From Gymnorhina tibicen (Eukaryota > Chordata > Aves > Passeriformes > Artamidae): a stretch of DNA of 64,000 bases. Shown one piece after another: positions 38,026 through 49,100 of this stretch. A model generated the notes under the pieces. That model was given only the letters and a program-made list of their open reading frames with translations, had not been told where the DNA came from and made no database searches. The position numbers and the translations under genes were made by a program. Where the stretch lies: assembly GCA_013399875.1 (NCBI GenBank), contig VXAZ01001047.1, positions 682,001-746,000 of the forward strand, given 5' to 3'. Numbering within the stretch: the stretch's first letter is position 1; each line of letters starts with the position of its first letter.

Positions 38026-38330
38026 ACGGATGCCATTCAGGGGGACCTACACAAGCCTGAGAAGTGAGGTTCAACAAGTCCAAGTGCAAGGTGCTGCAGC
38101 TGGGTTGGGGCAATCCCAGACATAAGTACAGACTGGGAGAAGAACTCACTGAGAGTGAGAACTTTCCTGCCAAGAAGGACTTGGGGGTGCTGGTGGATGA
38201 GAGGCTGGACACGAACCAGCAATGTGCACTTGCAGACCAGAAAGCCAAACGTGTCCTGGGTTGCATCCAAAGAGGGGTGGCCAGCAGGGCCTCTTCCAGC
38301 CCAAACCATTGTATGATTCTATGAAATACA
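38026..38330 (+). mobile_element. CR1 LINE with large internal deletion
   Basis: Bases from about 38026 read as a middle part of CR1 ORF2 in sense. The frame from 38064 gives [20 protein letters not shown], then [20 protein letters not shown], then [20 protein letters not shown] and [15 protein letters not shown]. It then jumps directly, at 'GCCAGCAGGGCCTCTTCCAGCCC' (around 38290), to the extreme CR1 3' end 'CCAAACCATTGTATGATTCTATGAA'. By comparison with the copy at 28170, roughly 600 bp between these points are missing. A smaller loss lies near 38072, where 'CCTGAGAAG' meets 'TGAGGTTCAACAAG'. Flanking intron sequence is ordinary. Confidence 0.88.
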
Positions 38331-38751
38331 ACATATTACACTGAAGTGGTAATCTAAAAAAGTTTCTGACCCTTCTATTGTTAGATTTTTTTTTTTCAAA
38401 TTGCATTGCCTGAAAGACTTTTCAGAAAGATATATGCAAATTGTAATGACTCATCTTTAGAAATCAATGCTTTGGGGACACAGAAATTAAAATTACTGCA
38501 ATAATTAACAGCTTCCTAAACCATGGTGTTTAGTCAGACATCCACTCTATATTTCTTAACATAATTTCAGGTACATTATATTTACAACATAGAAACAAAA
38601 TATCTCATAAAAAAGTCTTGATGATCATGTTTCCCAGAAAATGCTTCTTATTTCTTTCCTAGTTTTCTTTTATCCTGACACAACGTGTTGCTGAGATTAT
38701 CAGAAAGCAAAGATAAAACAAAAAGATGTTATTTGGTTTATTTAACTGTAC

Positions 38752-38835
38752 CTGCTCATAGAAAGGATTGTGAGCTACGTAGTAATTGGAGTCAAAGGAT
38801 TCTTCTGTTACCAGAACTCTCTGCCTCTCACCAAC
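38752..38835 (-). CDS. CDKAL1: CDKAL1, antepenultimate coding exon: start of TRAM domain
   Basis: It has 84 bp, 28 codons, phase 0 at both ends, and is too short to stand out as an open frame. On the gene strand the acceptor is TCTTCTGTTTTCCAG (AG at 38837-38836) and the donor is CAG|GTACAG (GT at 38751-38750). It encodes [20 protein letters not shown] then AHNPFYEQ. This matches vertebrate CDKAL1 ([14 protein letters not shown].(Y/F)YVAHN.FYEQ) and runs straight into VLVPKDP of the next exon. GERQ.VLV is the opening strand of the TRAM domain that follows the radical-SAM core in this enzyme family. The upstream exons (MTTase and radical-SAM domains with the CxxxCxxC cluster motif) are not in the window as far as I can see. 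Confidence 0.95.
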
Positions 38836-40084
38836 CTGGAAAACAGAAGATGAGAGATGACTCAGAATGCGAAACCAATGAATTAAACCGAGAAGAGAAC
38901 TGCAGCTACAAACAAATGCCCTTAGCAGAAATAATCAAATTCTCTGAGGAAATTCTGTATCAGAAAGAAAGTGGAGTAGAGAAAACCCTACTTACAAGAG
39001 TCTAAAACTGACAGGGTTAAAAGTCAAAATCAAGGGCTAGAACTGAGGGGCTGTAATGGCCTAACATGAAAATCCAGTTCAGAAACATGAACTGATTTTT
39101 ACTTATTAACATGACAGCAAATAAAAATGTCAGATGTGAACAAAGTCCATTACATCTTCATCCACCTAATGAAAAAATCCTGCAATCAATCACCAAAAGG
39201 GTATCTTTTCTTTAAAAGCCACACTTGTTGTTTACAATGCTAGGGCATCTCCTTATCCGCTCTTGGTGACCTCACTTCGCTGCATGAGATCACGCCGATT
39301 GCCATGACAGTGGAGCCAACACTGCATATTACAAAGATTCAAGAAGAAGAGTTTTTAACAACTCACAGATCCAACATACCAAAGGCAAAACAAACACTGA
39401 TCTGGAAAGACCTGTGTTTCAATTATACTTCCCAACTTCCACATGCACTAACACAATTTAAAGGAAGCACGACTTAAATGTAAATGGAAGATGCCAAGAC
39501 AAATCAGTTGCATTTAGGGGCCAAGCAGATACGGAACAAAATCTGGCTTTCCCCAAAGTTCAAAATCCCCCACATAACACCTCTGGTCTTGTCCATTACT
39601 GAGTTTATGATGAAGTGTATACCTTAATTTCTGCAAGCCTGGAAGGACATTTAGCTCACATTTTTAGTCTGAGCCCATCTCTACTTTTTCCACCTAAATG
39701 TGCTCTGGATTATTTCCAAACTATTTCACAAATGCATTCTGCAAATTACAACTGTCTAGCAAGTTAAATTTACTCACTGCTTTTATTACTATTTTGAGAC
39801 TCAAAAAGGTTTCACATTTTACTCAAAAGTTTTAACATCTCTGAGCAAAGTTACATTCCCCTTCCTTCTCCCAAACATTCCCACTACATCCTAGTGGCAG
39901 CTGTTACACACAAGTTTTAAGACCTCCATCATAAGTTCCATGTGAATTAGCAAGATGCAGAGCGGGTAATAACATTTTGACTCTTTAAAGTACAAGCAGT
40001 AAAAGATAAGATTAGGATTTTCTCTTACAGTTAATGGCAGAAAATAGAACTTTAAGAAATAGGAACAGCAATGTCACATCTACA

Positions 40085-40139
40085 TTACAGTACATATATA
40101 TGTACACACATATGTATACACACATGATATATATATAAT
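40085..40139. repeat. Alternating purine-pyrimidine TA/CA repeat with a 16-bp palindrome
   Basis: This is a compound run of TA, CA and TG dinucleotides (TACATATATATGTACACACATATGTATACACACATGATATATATATA). Bases 40090-40105 (GTACATATATATGTAC) form a perfect palindrome. It is a simple repeat prone to slippage, with no gene nearby. Confidence 0.75.
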
Positions 40140-41087
40140 TCTCCACTTGCTAAACAGAAAGACTTCACAGAATAACTCTTGCCTTCCCTGCCTCGTACAT
40201 TTATCTGGAGCATTCCCACAGTAAACCCTGGAAAGCAAGGGAGACAGTGAGCACCCGCTCATTTCCTCAAAAGCACTTAGACTTCACTCCCCAGCACCAC
40301 AAGTTGTGGGGTACACAGCAGAAGGGGCAAAATCCCTGAGTTCCAGACCCAGTAACAGAATCCTAATAGTAGAAAATATGTGTATTTTTGCATACTTTTA
40401 AGAGGTGTTTACGTCTTGTTTATAGCACATTTAGAATTTCCATTCTCTGGGAAGTCTGCAACTACAAATAACAACAGATAAAACATACTCAAATTTCAGT
40501 AAAAATCCAGTGTAATCAACAGTATGGGGTTTTTTTAATCATGATTTTCAAGAAAACAGTTATTAAATTCAAATCCCCAGAGGAGTTTTGCAAAACATGT
40601 CAATAAGGCACTCGAGATAACTACTCCAGTAATAAGATTACAGAGAACATTTCCCCTAAACTCAGAGGGTTTTTTACTTCTATAATATTTGAGACCACAG
40701 CTTTTAAAAATCACAGTTCAACATCTGCTGTAGCACTGAAGTGCTCAAGTCTCAGATGTCCTGCAATATTATGAAAAAGAGGAGGACAGAATGTCAGATA
40801 AGCAACATTCACCCTTGGGCAAACATGCTACCACTGAAAAGCACCAAGGCCAATCGCCAAGTCGTGTCCTCACATCATATTTATTATTTACTGACACCGA
40901 AACTTAGCAAAACCGGCTCAAAGCAGTACTGGGTCTGTAACTCATTTCTGAGTTGTCTTGTGGTTCCCTGGGTCTCTCTGGTCATAGCAGTCTGCCTTCA
41001 TCATGGCTATGAACCTTGCCTGTGAGGCAGACTAGGCTACATGTGTTATCTTCATACCCTCAGATGACAGAATGGTAAGCATATTAT

Positions 41088-41147
41088 NNNNNNNNNNNNN
41101 NNNNNNNNNNNNNNNNNNNNNNNNNNNNNNNNNNNNNNNNNNNNNNN
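41088..41147. other. Assembly gap of 60 N followed by poly(A)
   Basis: Sixty undefined bases, directly followed by a run of 14 A (41148-41161). The gap size may be nominal. A homopolymer or short repeat in the gap is the likely cause of the break. Confidence 0.98.
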
Positions 41148-41443
41148 AAAAAAAAAAAAAATCAGAGGGAAGAAGAAAAAACCACCTGTGTTAGATCATA
41201 AGCTGTGGTTTCTTCAGAGACATATTGCCAGTTTTTCTCATCTTTGCTTCCAGGAGCCAAAAGAGGTCAGGTCTCCATGTCTCAGTGGGCCAGAGGGAGA
41301 GCTTCTGGGCTCAGAATTTCTTGGGAATGGGAGGAAGTCAGGAAGACTAAATTCATCACATAGCATCAGAACGGTGGCATTTAAATTGAGGACCAGACGT
41401 TCAGAGGAGCCAAACAGCCTATACCAATTTACAGTACATCCAT

Positions 41444-41466
41444 ACAGACAGACAGACAGACAGACA
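41444..41466. repeat. (CAGA)n tetranucleotide microsatellite
   Basis: Nearly six uninterrupted ACAG/CAGA units. It falls inside spurious open frames on both strands, giving DRQTDRQT forward and CLSVCLYGC reverse. Likely polymorphic. Confidence 0.85.
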
Positions 41467-44051
41467 CATGCACACATAGGACTAGCATGGCACGCTGTAA
41501 GGAATGAAAAGTAAACCCAGTAATTGTCCACTTGCTGAAGTTAGGGATCTGTAGCCTTGGCCAAGGCTGAGCTCCCAGAGAGATACAATACTCAGCTATT
41601 TGCAGACTCTTTTGCCATAACAACAGAAAAGGAAAATTCCATTTAATGAGTTAGGCCATTGCGTATTCATGATCTACAAGACTAATTGGCTACATGCATT
41701 TGTAAGACAGAAAATTACTATCTATCCTGCATCCAAGTATAATTAAGAAGAAATGTAAGTACGCAGAACGCAGCTTTGGTATTGAAATTTGTTCAAAAAG
41801 TGGAATATGTCATCATTTCTGCAATTATTCCCCTGGGATCTCTAAGTGCCTAAGTTTCACCTCTCTCAGAATTTAAATATGCAGAAACCAGACGTGATAT
41901 CTAATAACAGTTACAATTATAATAACTTTGATGATTTTTTTTTTCAGGCATGTAGCAGCAGAAGTAGTTCAGTATCTTATTTTTATTCCTATTCTTTCAT
42001 CTGCTTCCACAGGTACACATGAGTTCCAGCTCTCAGGGAACTACAATTCTGCCAAAGCATCTGGAACTGAGGCAACTCAGACTTGGCGTCTCGATTTGGA
42101 AAGGTTTCCTATAGGCATTATTTTTTTCTTTATGGATGACATTATGAAAATATTTATGAATGATAGCAAAAAACCCTTGCCCAGCAACCTCCCCCATGCC
42201 AAGGTGGATTGGTCACATAATTTACACAAGGGCAATTTGCTTTCACCAAAAACAGTGCAACAATCACTGCTGGTCCGATCACTTCCTGCACTGCAACAGC
42301 TACCAGGAAGTTTGTAAATCTCAGAGTTAGTAATCAAATCACTTAGGAACTTTTATTTCATTTTCATTTATCCTACAGGAAATTCTGACATGATAATTCT
42401 TTAACTCAGTTTTTCCTTTACCGGAAACCACGAAAAGCAGTTTTTCCAGCTGGCTGATTTCATAAAATAAATGAACAGCAAGAAATGTCCAAAATCCTTC
42501 TTGGCTGCAGTCAAATTAAGTTTCTTTTTTAAACCAAAACTGACTGAATCACATAAAATGCAAGACTGATTTTTAAACTCTAGAACAGTTTGCATGCCAA
42601 GGATGGTTCCTTTTTACATGCTTTGATAGAATATTGCTACATAACATCAACAGTGGTGCCTGCTGTGATTACACTTAGGTAATGCATACCCCCCTAATTT
42701 TTTTTTAGTCAATGAAGACTATGATTGCACAGTTTGGATTTGTTACTTACTAAAGCCACAGCCTGTGGCCCATGATCTTTCTCAACACTTCCTTATCGTT
42801 CTTCTACCTGAATTTATCAGCTTTGTTTTTAAGAGCCTCTGATTGGCTAAAAAAATGTAAGTTAATAACTAGTGTATTTCTATACTTCTCCCACAGAAGA
42901 AAGCACACTGCCCATGCAGCATCTCCACTGATTTAGAGACAGGGGCCAAAGCCTCCTTCAGGCTAAGTTCATTTCATAGTGGAAATGGTAAGCATGTCTC
43001 CATTTGTCTTGAAGGAGGCTGGCTTGGATTCTGACCCAAATCATCATGGAACATACTTAGTACAAGGCTTGGAAACCACATAAAAATCTGCTTTCCTGTA
43101 TTTGTTATTTAAATGCGTCATAAAGCAAGCAATGAAAAATACACACCATCACAGTTTATGTGCGTATGTTTTAGCAGATTATTCTGATGTATAGAATATT
43201 TCTGGTAAGCATGCATATTCAACCTTTATTAAGTATAACAAAGTTTAAGCAAAAGCAATGTAGAAAGTGTTTATTCTACATCAGTTTTGGTTTACTTCTC
43301 TCCTGATTTTTCAGTTGTGGTCTAATTATTTTGAATAAATTTTAGTAATTATGCAGACTATGTATTCTTCACTATAAAGCAGAAACAAACTGCTGGACCT
43401 ATTTTTTATAAATCATGTGAATCCTTCTGTAAATAGAAGCCAAATTTTTTGAAAATTATAATTAAGCATTCTCTAGGTCTTCTGTTTACATATTGTAGGT
43501 GTTATCTCCACCTGACAGACAAGTCAGTGTGCCACAACCTCCCCGTAAAAGAGATGAAGTTTACAGAAACTTATGACATGGTCCTGTTTTGATGATACCA
43601 GAACACATCTCTTTTCAAAATCTCCTTTGTACTGCTTTGTTCTGCTATGCAGCCCTGCTCCTCCAAAATTTAGGGTGTACACATCCCTCCCTTTGTGAAG
43701 GTAGTATTGGAGACAAAGCATGGACTTGCCTCAGAGCTTTTCTACAAAGTTGTTAGGGATTTAAATGTGGATATTGGAAAGCAGTAACATCAAAATAGTT
43801 CAGCTCCTGAGCATGGCAATTTTTATGCTGGGATAAATATACTTTTGTAGCACACAGCATAGACAGCTGCCACTTCACTAAGGCTCATGTTACAACTGCT
43901 GTCCAATTCCAGATGGGTAAATGCCTCCTTTGTATTATGTTATGTTCAGTGCACAAGCCTGCACAGAAATACAGCAACAGAGTGACATGAATATTTAGAG
44001 TTCCATATCTTTTACATCATACAATAATCAGTCAGATTAATCTTTACAATA

Positions 44052-44100
44052 TGTGTCTGGCCCATTTTACACCTGAGGAAAGAGCTAGAGAATATGACCA
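44052..44100 (-). repeat. Ancient CORE-SINE (MIR-like) remnant
   Basis: 'GGCCCATTTTACACCTGAGGAAAGAGCTAGAGAATATGACCA' is a diverged copy of the antisense MIR core (CCCATTTTACAGATGAGGAAACTGAGGCACAGAGA...TGACTTGCCCA). Only the core region is recognisable. Confidence 0.5.
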
Positions 44101-46171
44101 CTCCAGTGCTGCAGAGTAAGCAGCTGTATTCACTACCTGGATTTTGTATATTCCTACTTCCTCCTCCCAAACCTAGACAATGCTGTCTCAATCCTACAAT
44201 GCCACTAATTAGCAACAAAATCAAAATTCTCAGTGTTTTTCCTGTACTTGTATTGCTCAGGTTTTTTTCAGCCTGGGAAACAGCATTGGATGGTTGTCTT
44301 CAAACACAGGCAAGTATTCAGCTTTTAACTAGTGAACTCTGAAAACCCAAGTAAAAAGCAGACAATGTTCAGCAAGGTGTCTCATTTCACCATCAACCAA
44401 TACAGGTGACTTTGTTAAATCTTCATTATTAAATTGCCCTTCTTTAAACAAAGCTGCAGAATTTTTTTAAAAAGAGATTTCATAAAAAGTATGACTTGTG
44501 AAATAATACCTAGGCAAATGTCTTTTTTTAAATTTTGTTTTAGGCACACTTGTTTCAGCCACACTGCTCTTTCCACTGCATCATTCAAAATTCAGAATGG
44601 ACACAGGCAACAGATGCCCACAGAAAAAACTCTTTCAACCATTTTCCAGGCTGGCTTGAGGCTGTGCAAGCTGGAAGGAAGGATTAGGTATAAATTAAAA
44701 GACAGCCAGCTCTAATAGTACACAATCAGCATAACAAAAAAGTGCCTCAGACCTTCAGCAGCGGGCACTGCAGCTCATTAAACGCAAGTGAACACCTTCT
44801 CTTTGGTCCCCTTATGAATTTGTTGGCATAGTTATGGGGGAGGGAAAAGGTAGCGAGAGAAGGAGGTGAGAGATAGAAAGAAGTAGACTGCTTCTGCTTT
44901 CTTGGCCCACTGCTCACGCTTCAGGGTAAATAGATCCTTTCTATTACTGTGCACCTGCATCTGACTGCTTCATTTTGATTTGGTCTCCTGCTGGGAAAAT
45001 GTAGCTTCTCCCAGCACATACAAACCCTGCCATGCAGCTTAGATGAAAATATATTCAGAGATGTGAGCGGTGACCTAAAAATGACAACTGGTCCTCAAAA
45101 TATCTGATTCCTTTTAAATTCTGTAAGCTTGCATGTTGCTTGTCTCTCCTTTTCATTGCCTAGAAAAGGGGTAATAAAAGTAGTATGTTGACAACCCTGT
45201 CATACTACATTTCTAAATTTCATTGACTGTGTACAATATTATAAAAGGAAAATAAGTTTTCTGAAATGGGAGATACATATTGCCCCTGAAAGCAGACTCT
45301 CTCATTGGATCTTTCTGCTGTAAACCTTGGCTTAGGCAGCAAAAGGATGAGGTGTCAGAAACTGGCTTTTTTCTGGATCCGGCACATCGTTGCTACGACA
45401 CTGTTTTCTTGAGCTCTCTGAAATGCATTTCCACACGTGTGAAATCCAATTCTGACTGTTACACAGCGGAGTGACCACAGAGCTGGGGAAGTTGCTACAG
45501 CAATATAAAATACTCTGTGCAAAACTGGTATTTGAGACTGTCAGGCAGCATAAGCACTCAAGCAACTGCCTTAATTTAATACTGGCAAAAGCCTCTCCCT
45601 TACTCTCTTTTTCAAATGATCTAACAAACCCCATAAAACTGTAGCAAATATCTACAGAAAACGTTTACATAAAAAGATCATCTCAAAATAGGAACAAGAA
45701 ACATCTGAGAAGGTCTAAAATATGTTTAAGGTCTTCCTTTCATACCCATAGCATTTCACAAACAAAACAAAAGAAACTAGACAAAGAGTCCATCCTTAAG
45801 AAAACTTGACTTTTAAAATAAAGCATAAGAAAGCATACTATCAGTGCTGATTTTAGAAGATGGCCTTTAGGAGAATCTTTAAAAAATATTTTCAACTTCC
45901 AGCCAATTTGGCAATCAGATAGATTATGGTGGCATGAATAAACAAATATTTGGGTTCTTTAAATTTCATTTTTTTCTAATAACAAGCTAAGCCTGTGGTG
46001 AAATGAGGCAACCAAGCTTAAAAGAATGATGGGTCTTTGTTAGGAAAGGCCATCCTTATGCTTCTTCTGTGAAATTATTTAGAATTATTTAGATTGGGTG
46101 TTTTTGCTGGAAGCAGTTCCTTAAGATACACTGCGTATTTCCAAGTGATTTAAGCACAATATGAAGCGGTA

Positions 46172-46185
46172 GTTGCTAAGGCAAC
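46172..46185. promoter_or_regulatory. Palindromic RFX-type X-box motif
   Basis: GTTGCTAAGGCAAC has two inverted RFX half sites (GTTGCY and RGCAAC) with a 2-base spacer, the form bound by RFX-family winged-helix factors. An ATGCAAT octamer/CEBP-like motif follows within 10 bases. RFX factors drive ciliary genes and, for RFX6 and RFX3, pancreatic islet genes. It is a motif match only, and nothing here shows that it is used. Confidence 0.4.
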
Positions 46186-49100
46186 AATATGCAATTCCTG
46201 TTGCGGTGATCTCTCTTAACAGCTGCATAAGCCCAGGCAAGTATCAGTTAGATGAGAATTTATAAATCAGCTTGGTAAATACCCTATCAAATAACTTCTC
46301 CAGGAATTGCTTTAGGAACTCGCAATACCAAACTGTTTACTCAGCCTAAAGTCTTGTCTACACGACGGAAATAGAAGTGCTCAGCAGTGGCTCTGTCAGA
46401 AGGGCGCTGATGGAGCACAGACCGATGCAAAGCTGTGTTCAGCACCAGCAGCTGTGGGAGAGAATTGCCAGGAATAATAAAAGGCCCCAACATAAGCATC
46501 ACTTCAGTAAATCGCAGGCTGAACCACAGGTTGCTTCCTCACAGACAAAACAAAGCAGGAAAAATTTAGGAACAGATGAAAATACTGGGTTTGAGAACAC
46601 AGATGACAAAGTGAACACAGCACTGATACAAATCAGCAGTCAATTCTTCTCCCCTGACATGCCGCTGGGATCCCCCCAGTAAGACTGGGTGCTCCTAGAA
46701 TGCATCTGTAGTCTGATATTTTTAATCAAATGCACCAAAAAGACTAGAAAAAAAAGTCTGATTTCCCTCCAAAATATCACTATGATTTTTCTGCTCATCC
46801 TGCAACTGAGGCCAATGTTCTCTGTTCATCTCATCTGAGAACAAAGGGAGAGCAGATGGGATAAAACAGAAAAAACAAAGGTCCAAAATGACCCTGTATG
46901 CAAAGCCAAACCCAATTCTCCCCCAAAATCTACCAAAAGCTCTACTAATACATTCAAGAACACGCAAAATATGTAACACAACATTGCTGCAAGTTAATTA
47001 ACTGAGAATACAAAATGGTGGCACTAACTGAGAGAGTTAAAAAAGGGTATAAATATGTATCAGCTTTCTTTTCAAAAGAATATAAAAACTCCTCTTGCCT
47101 ACACGAATCACAGGCTACTAAAAAAAGCATCTGAACACCATCAGAACCTGATAATGTTAATGAGGATAGGATAATGATATTATTTTCTTTTATTTTGAAG
47201 GTAGACACTATATGATCAAAAATTACACACTTCAGGGGGTTTCTTCAGTCTAAGGCAACGTAAGACCCTAGAACTGCTGACACTTCTAGAGGCATAATGC
47301 TGAATGACAAATAACATCAAGGGCTTACAGAGGGACCAAAGCGAATGAGTCATTAAATAATGATAAATGTAGTGTGACTTTATGTTGTGTAGAATTTAAT
47401 AGCAGCTACTGTCAAACTAGTTGTGATGCATTTTACTACTTTTAAACTGCATGCCAATTATCTGCATCTAAAAAAGGTAAGCAAAAGAAACACCTCCTCA
47501 TTAGCATACTAGAATGATAATTCTGACCAATTCTTTATTATCCATTCAAGGAAATGAAGAGAAATCAGTTCAAGAAAATCGTAAGATAAATCACTTCTCT
47601 GCTAAAACAAAAAGAAAGATATTACTACTATGGACCTTTCTAATGTCTTCTCCATAACCTACTCAGTTCTCAAGGCTAAGCATAAATTTAGCACAGGAAC
47701 CTCAACTGTGTGCTGTACGCCTCAGCACACTACCTTTTGCATGACATCAGACGTATGTCAGATTAAAGGCTTGACTACTCAGTAAATTCTCTTCACCACC
47801 TATACCACTCTGTGCAACCTTCTCATTAAAAAAGCCCTTATATAGCTCAGACAGTAAGAAGTACTTAAAAATTGGAAGACATTAGGAATTTCTACAATCC
47901 TTCAAACTAAGCAGAAACACCCTTTGCTGTAGCTGTATTTTAACAGGACAGAAAGAGGAACCAGCTGTACAATCTAACTGCAAGTGAAATTAATTATTGA
48001 GGTCGACAAGAAACATGATAAAATTTCTAACACAAGTATTAAGAACACATTATAAACTTTTTAAATTAAAAAAACTACAGTGATGTCAAATATTTTGTCT
48101 GTAGTTCTGTGCATATCACATCACTAATCAGACTATTGTGTTCTCACCTAGCAGGTTTCCAATTCCACACCAAGTGTACTGGTTATCTTATCAATTAAGC
48201 CAACAGAATGGTTTGGACATACAAACTAAACAATAAATACCTAGACAGGCCTGAAACTTCTCACGGCACAAAGTCTTTGCTAAGAGGAGAGAATTAGGAA
48301 GAAGAATGATCAGCAATTGTGTGACAGATATTTTTAACCCTCTGTGCAGTATGGCAAGAGGGGTGATTCAAGTGTACATGAAAATGGGGATTCAGAGGGA
48401 GATTTACAGGTTGTTCAGGAATACTGAACACTCAAGGAAGGAGTGGCCCTGCCTATAATGATTTTTGCAGACCATCCACAAAGGAGGTTGACAGCTGTGA
48501 AACAGGGCCTCAAGAATAAAGGATCTTCTTATGCCTCTATGAAAAAAGTCTGCAAATACAAATAGAAATGTGCCATGTAAATACAACAATTCTCCAAGGA
48601 AAAGATATTTCAAATTTCTATTTACGCTCCTTCCCTTTTGTAAGTAATCTCCCATTAATCACAGTCAAAATGCAACAGAAAATCAGAGGCACAGGAAACA
48701 AATCACCATTCATTAAAAGAAATGTATTAATGAATGTGGCACACTAGGCAGAAATCACTGTTGTATTCCCACAACTGCTGTAAATGCTGTATTCTAATGT
48801 TCTCAAAGCCTGACTTACGAAGGTATCAAAATTATGTAGAAATACTTGTGAGAAAAGTTCACACATTTGTTTTTGCCGTTGCCTTCGCTCAATCTTGGAT
48901 CATCAGAAGGCCAGTAGTATGCAGCATTTTATTGTCCTACCCTGCCCTTTTCCCTCTTCTGTGTTTCCACCTTTCTGAGTATTATTTCCCCCTTACTTAA
49001 CTGGAATGAAAACTGAATTAAGACTAAACAATTTTCCCACTCCTGAGAATAGCTCTCTAGCAAGTGGAGACTAAGAACTCAAGAGCAGCAAGATTTCTCC

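Larger units (their letters stand above)
34724..38751 (-). other. CDKAL1: CDKAL1 intron (4,028 bp) between the last two TRAM exons
   Basis: It is bounded by donor GTACAG at 38751 and AG at 34725-34724. It carries an antisense-to-plus CR1 (35572-36113) and a sense-to-plus CR1 (38026-38330), listed separately. The rest, including 36.1-38.0 kb with an (AAAT)n-like run near 37700 and an A-rich run at about 37580, shows no exon that I recognise. Confidence 0.88.

Noticed and set aside
38064..38324. 86-codon forward frame that looks protein-like
   Set aside because: It is CR1 ORF2 text ([12 protein letters not shown]..., [11 protein letters not shown]...), not a host gene.
41928..42317. 129-codon forward frame
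   Set aside because: No recognisable motif; the composition follows the underlying AT-rich sequence, and it is antisense to the only gene.
45332..45634. 100-codon reverse frame considered as the missing upstream CDKAL1 exon
   Set aside because: It lacks any radical-SAM or TRAM text and does not resemble the expected FYPRPGTPAAKM...HSYNPYDHK segment.
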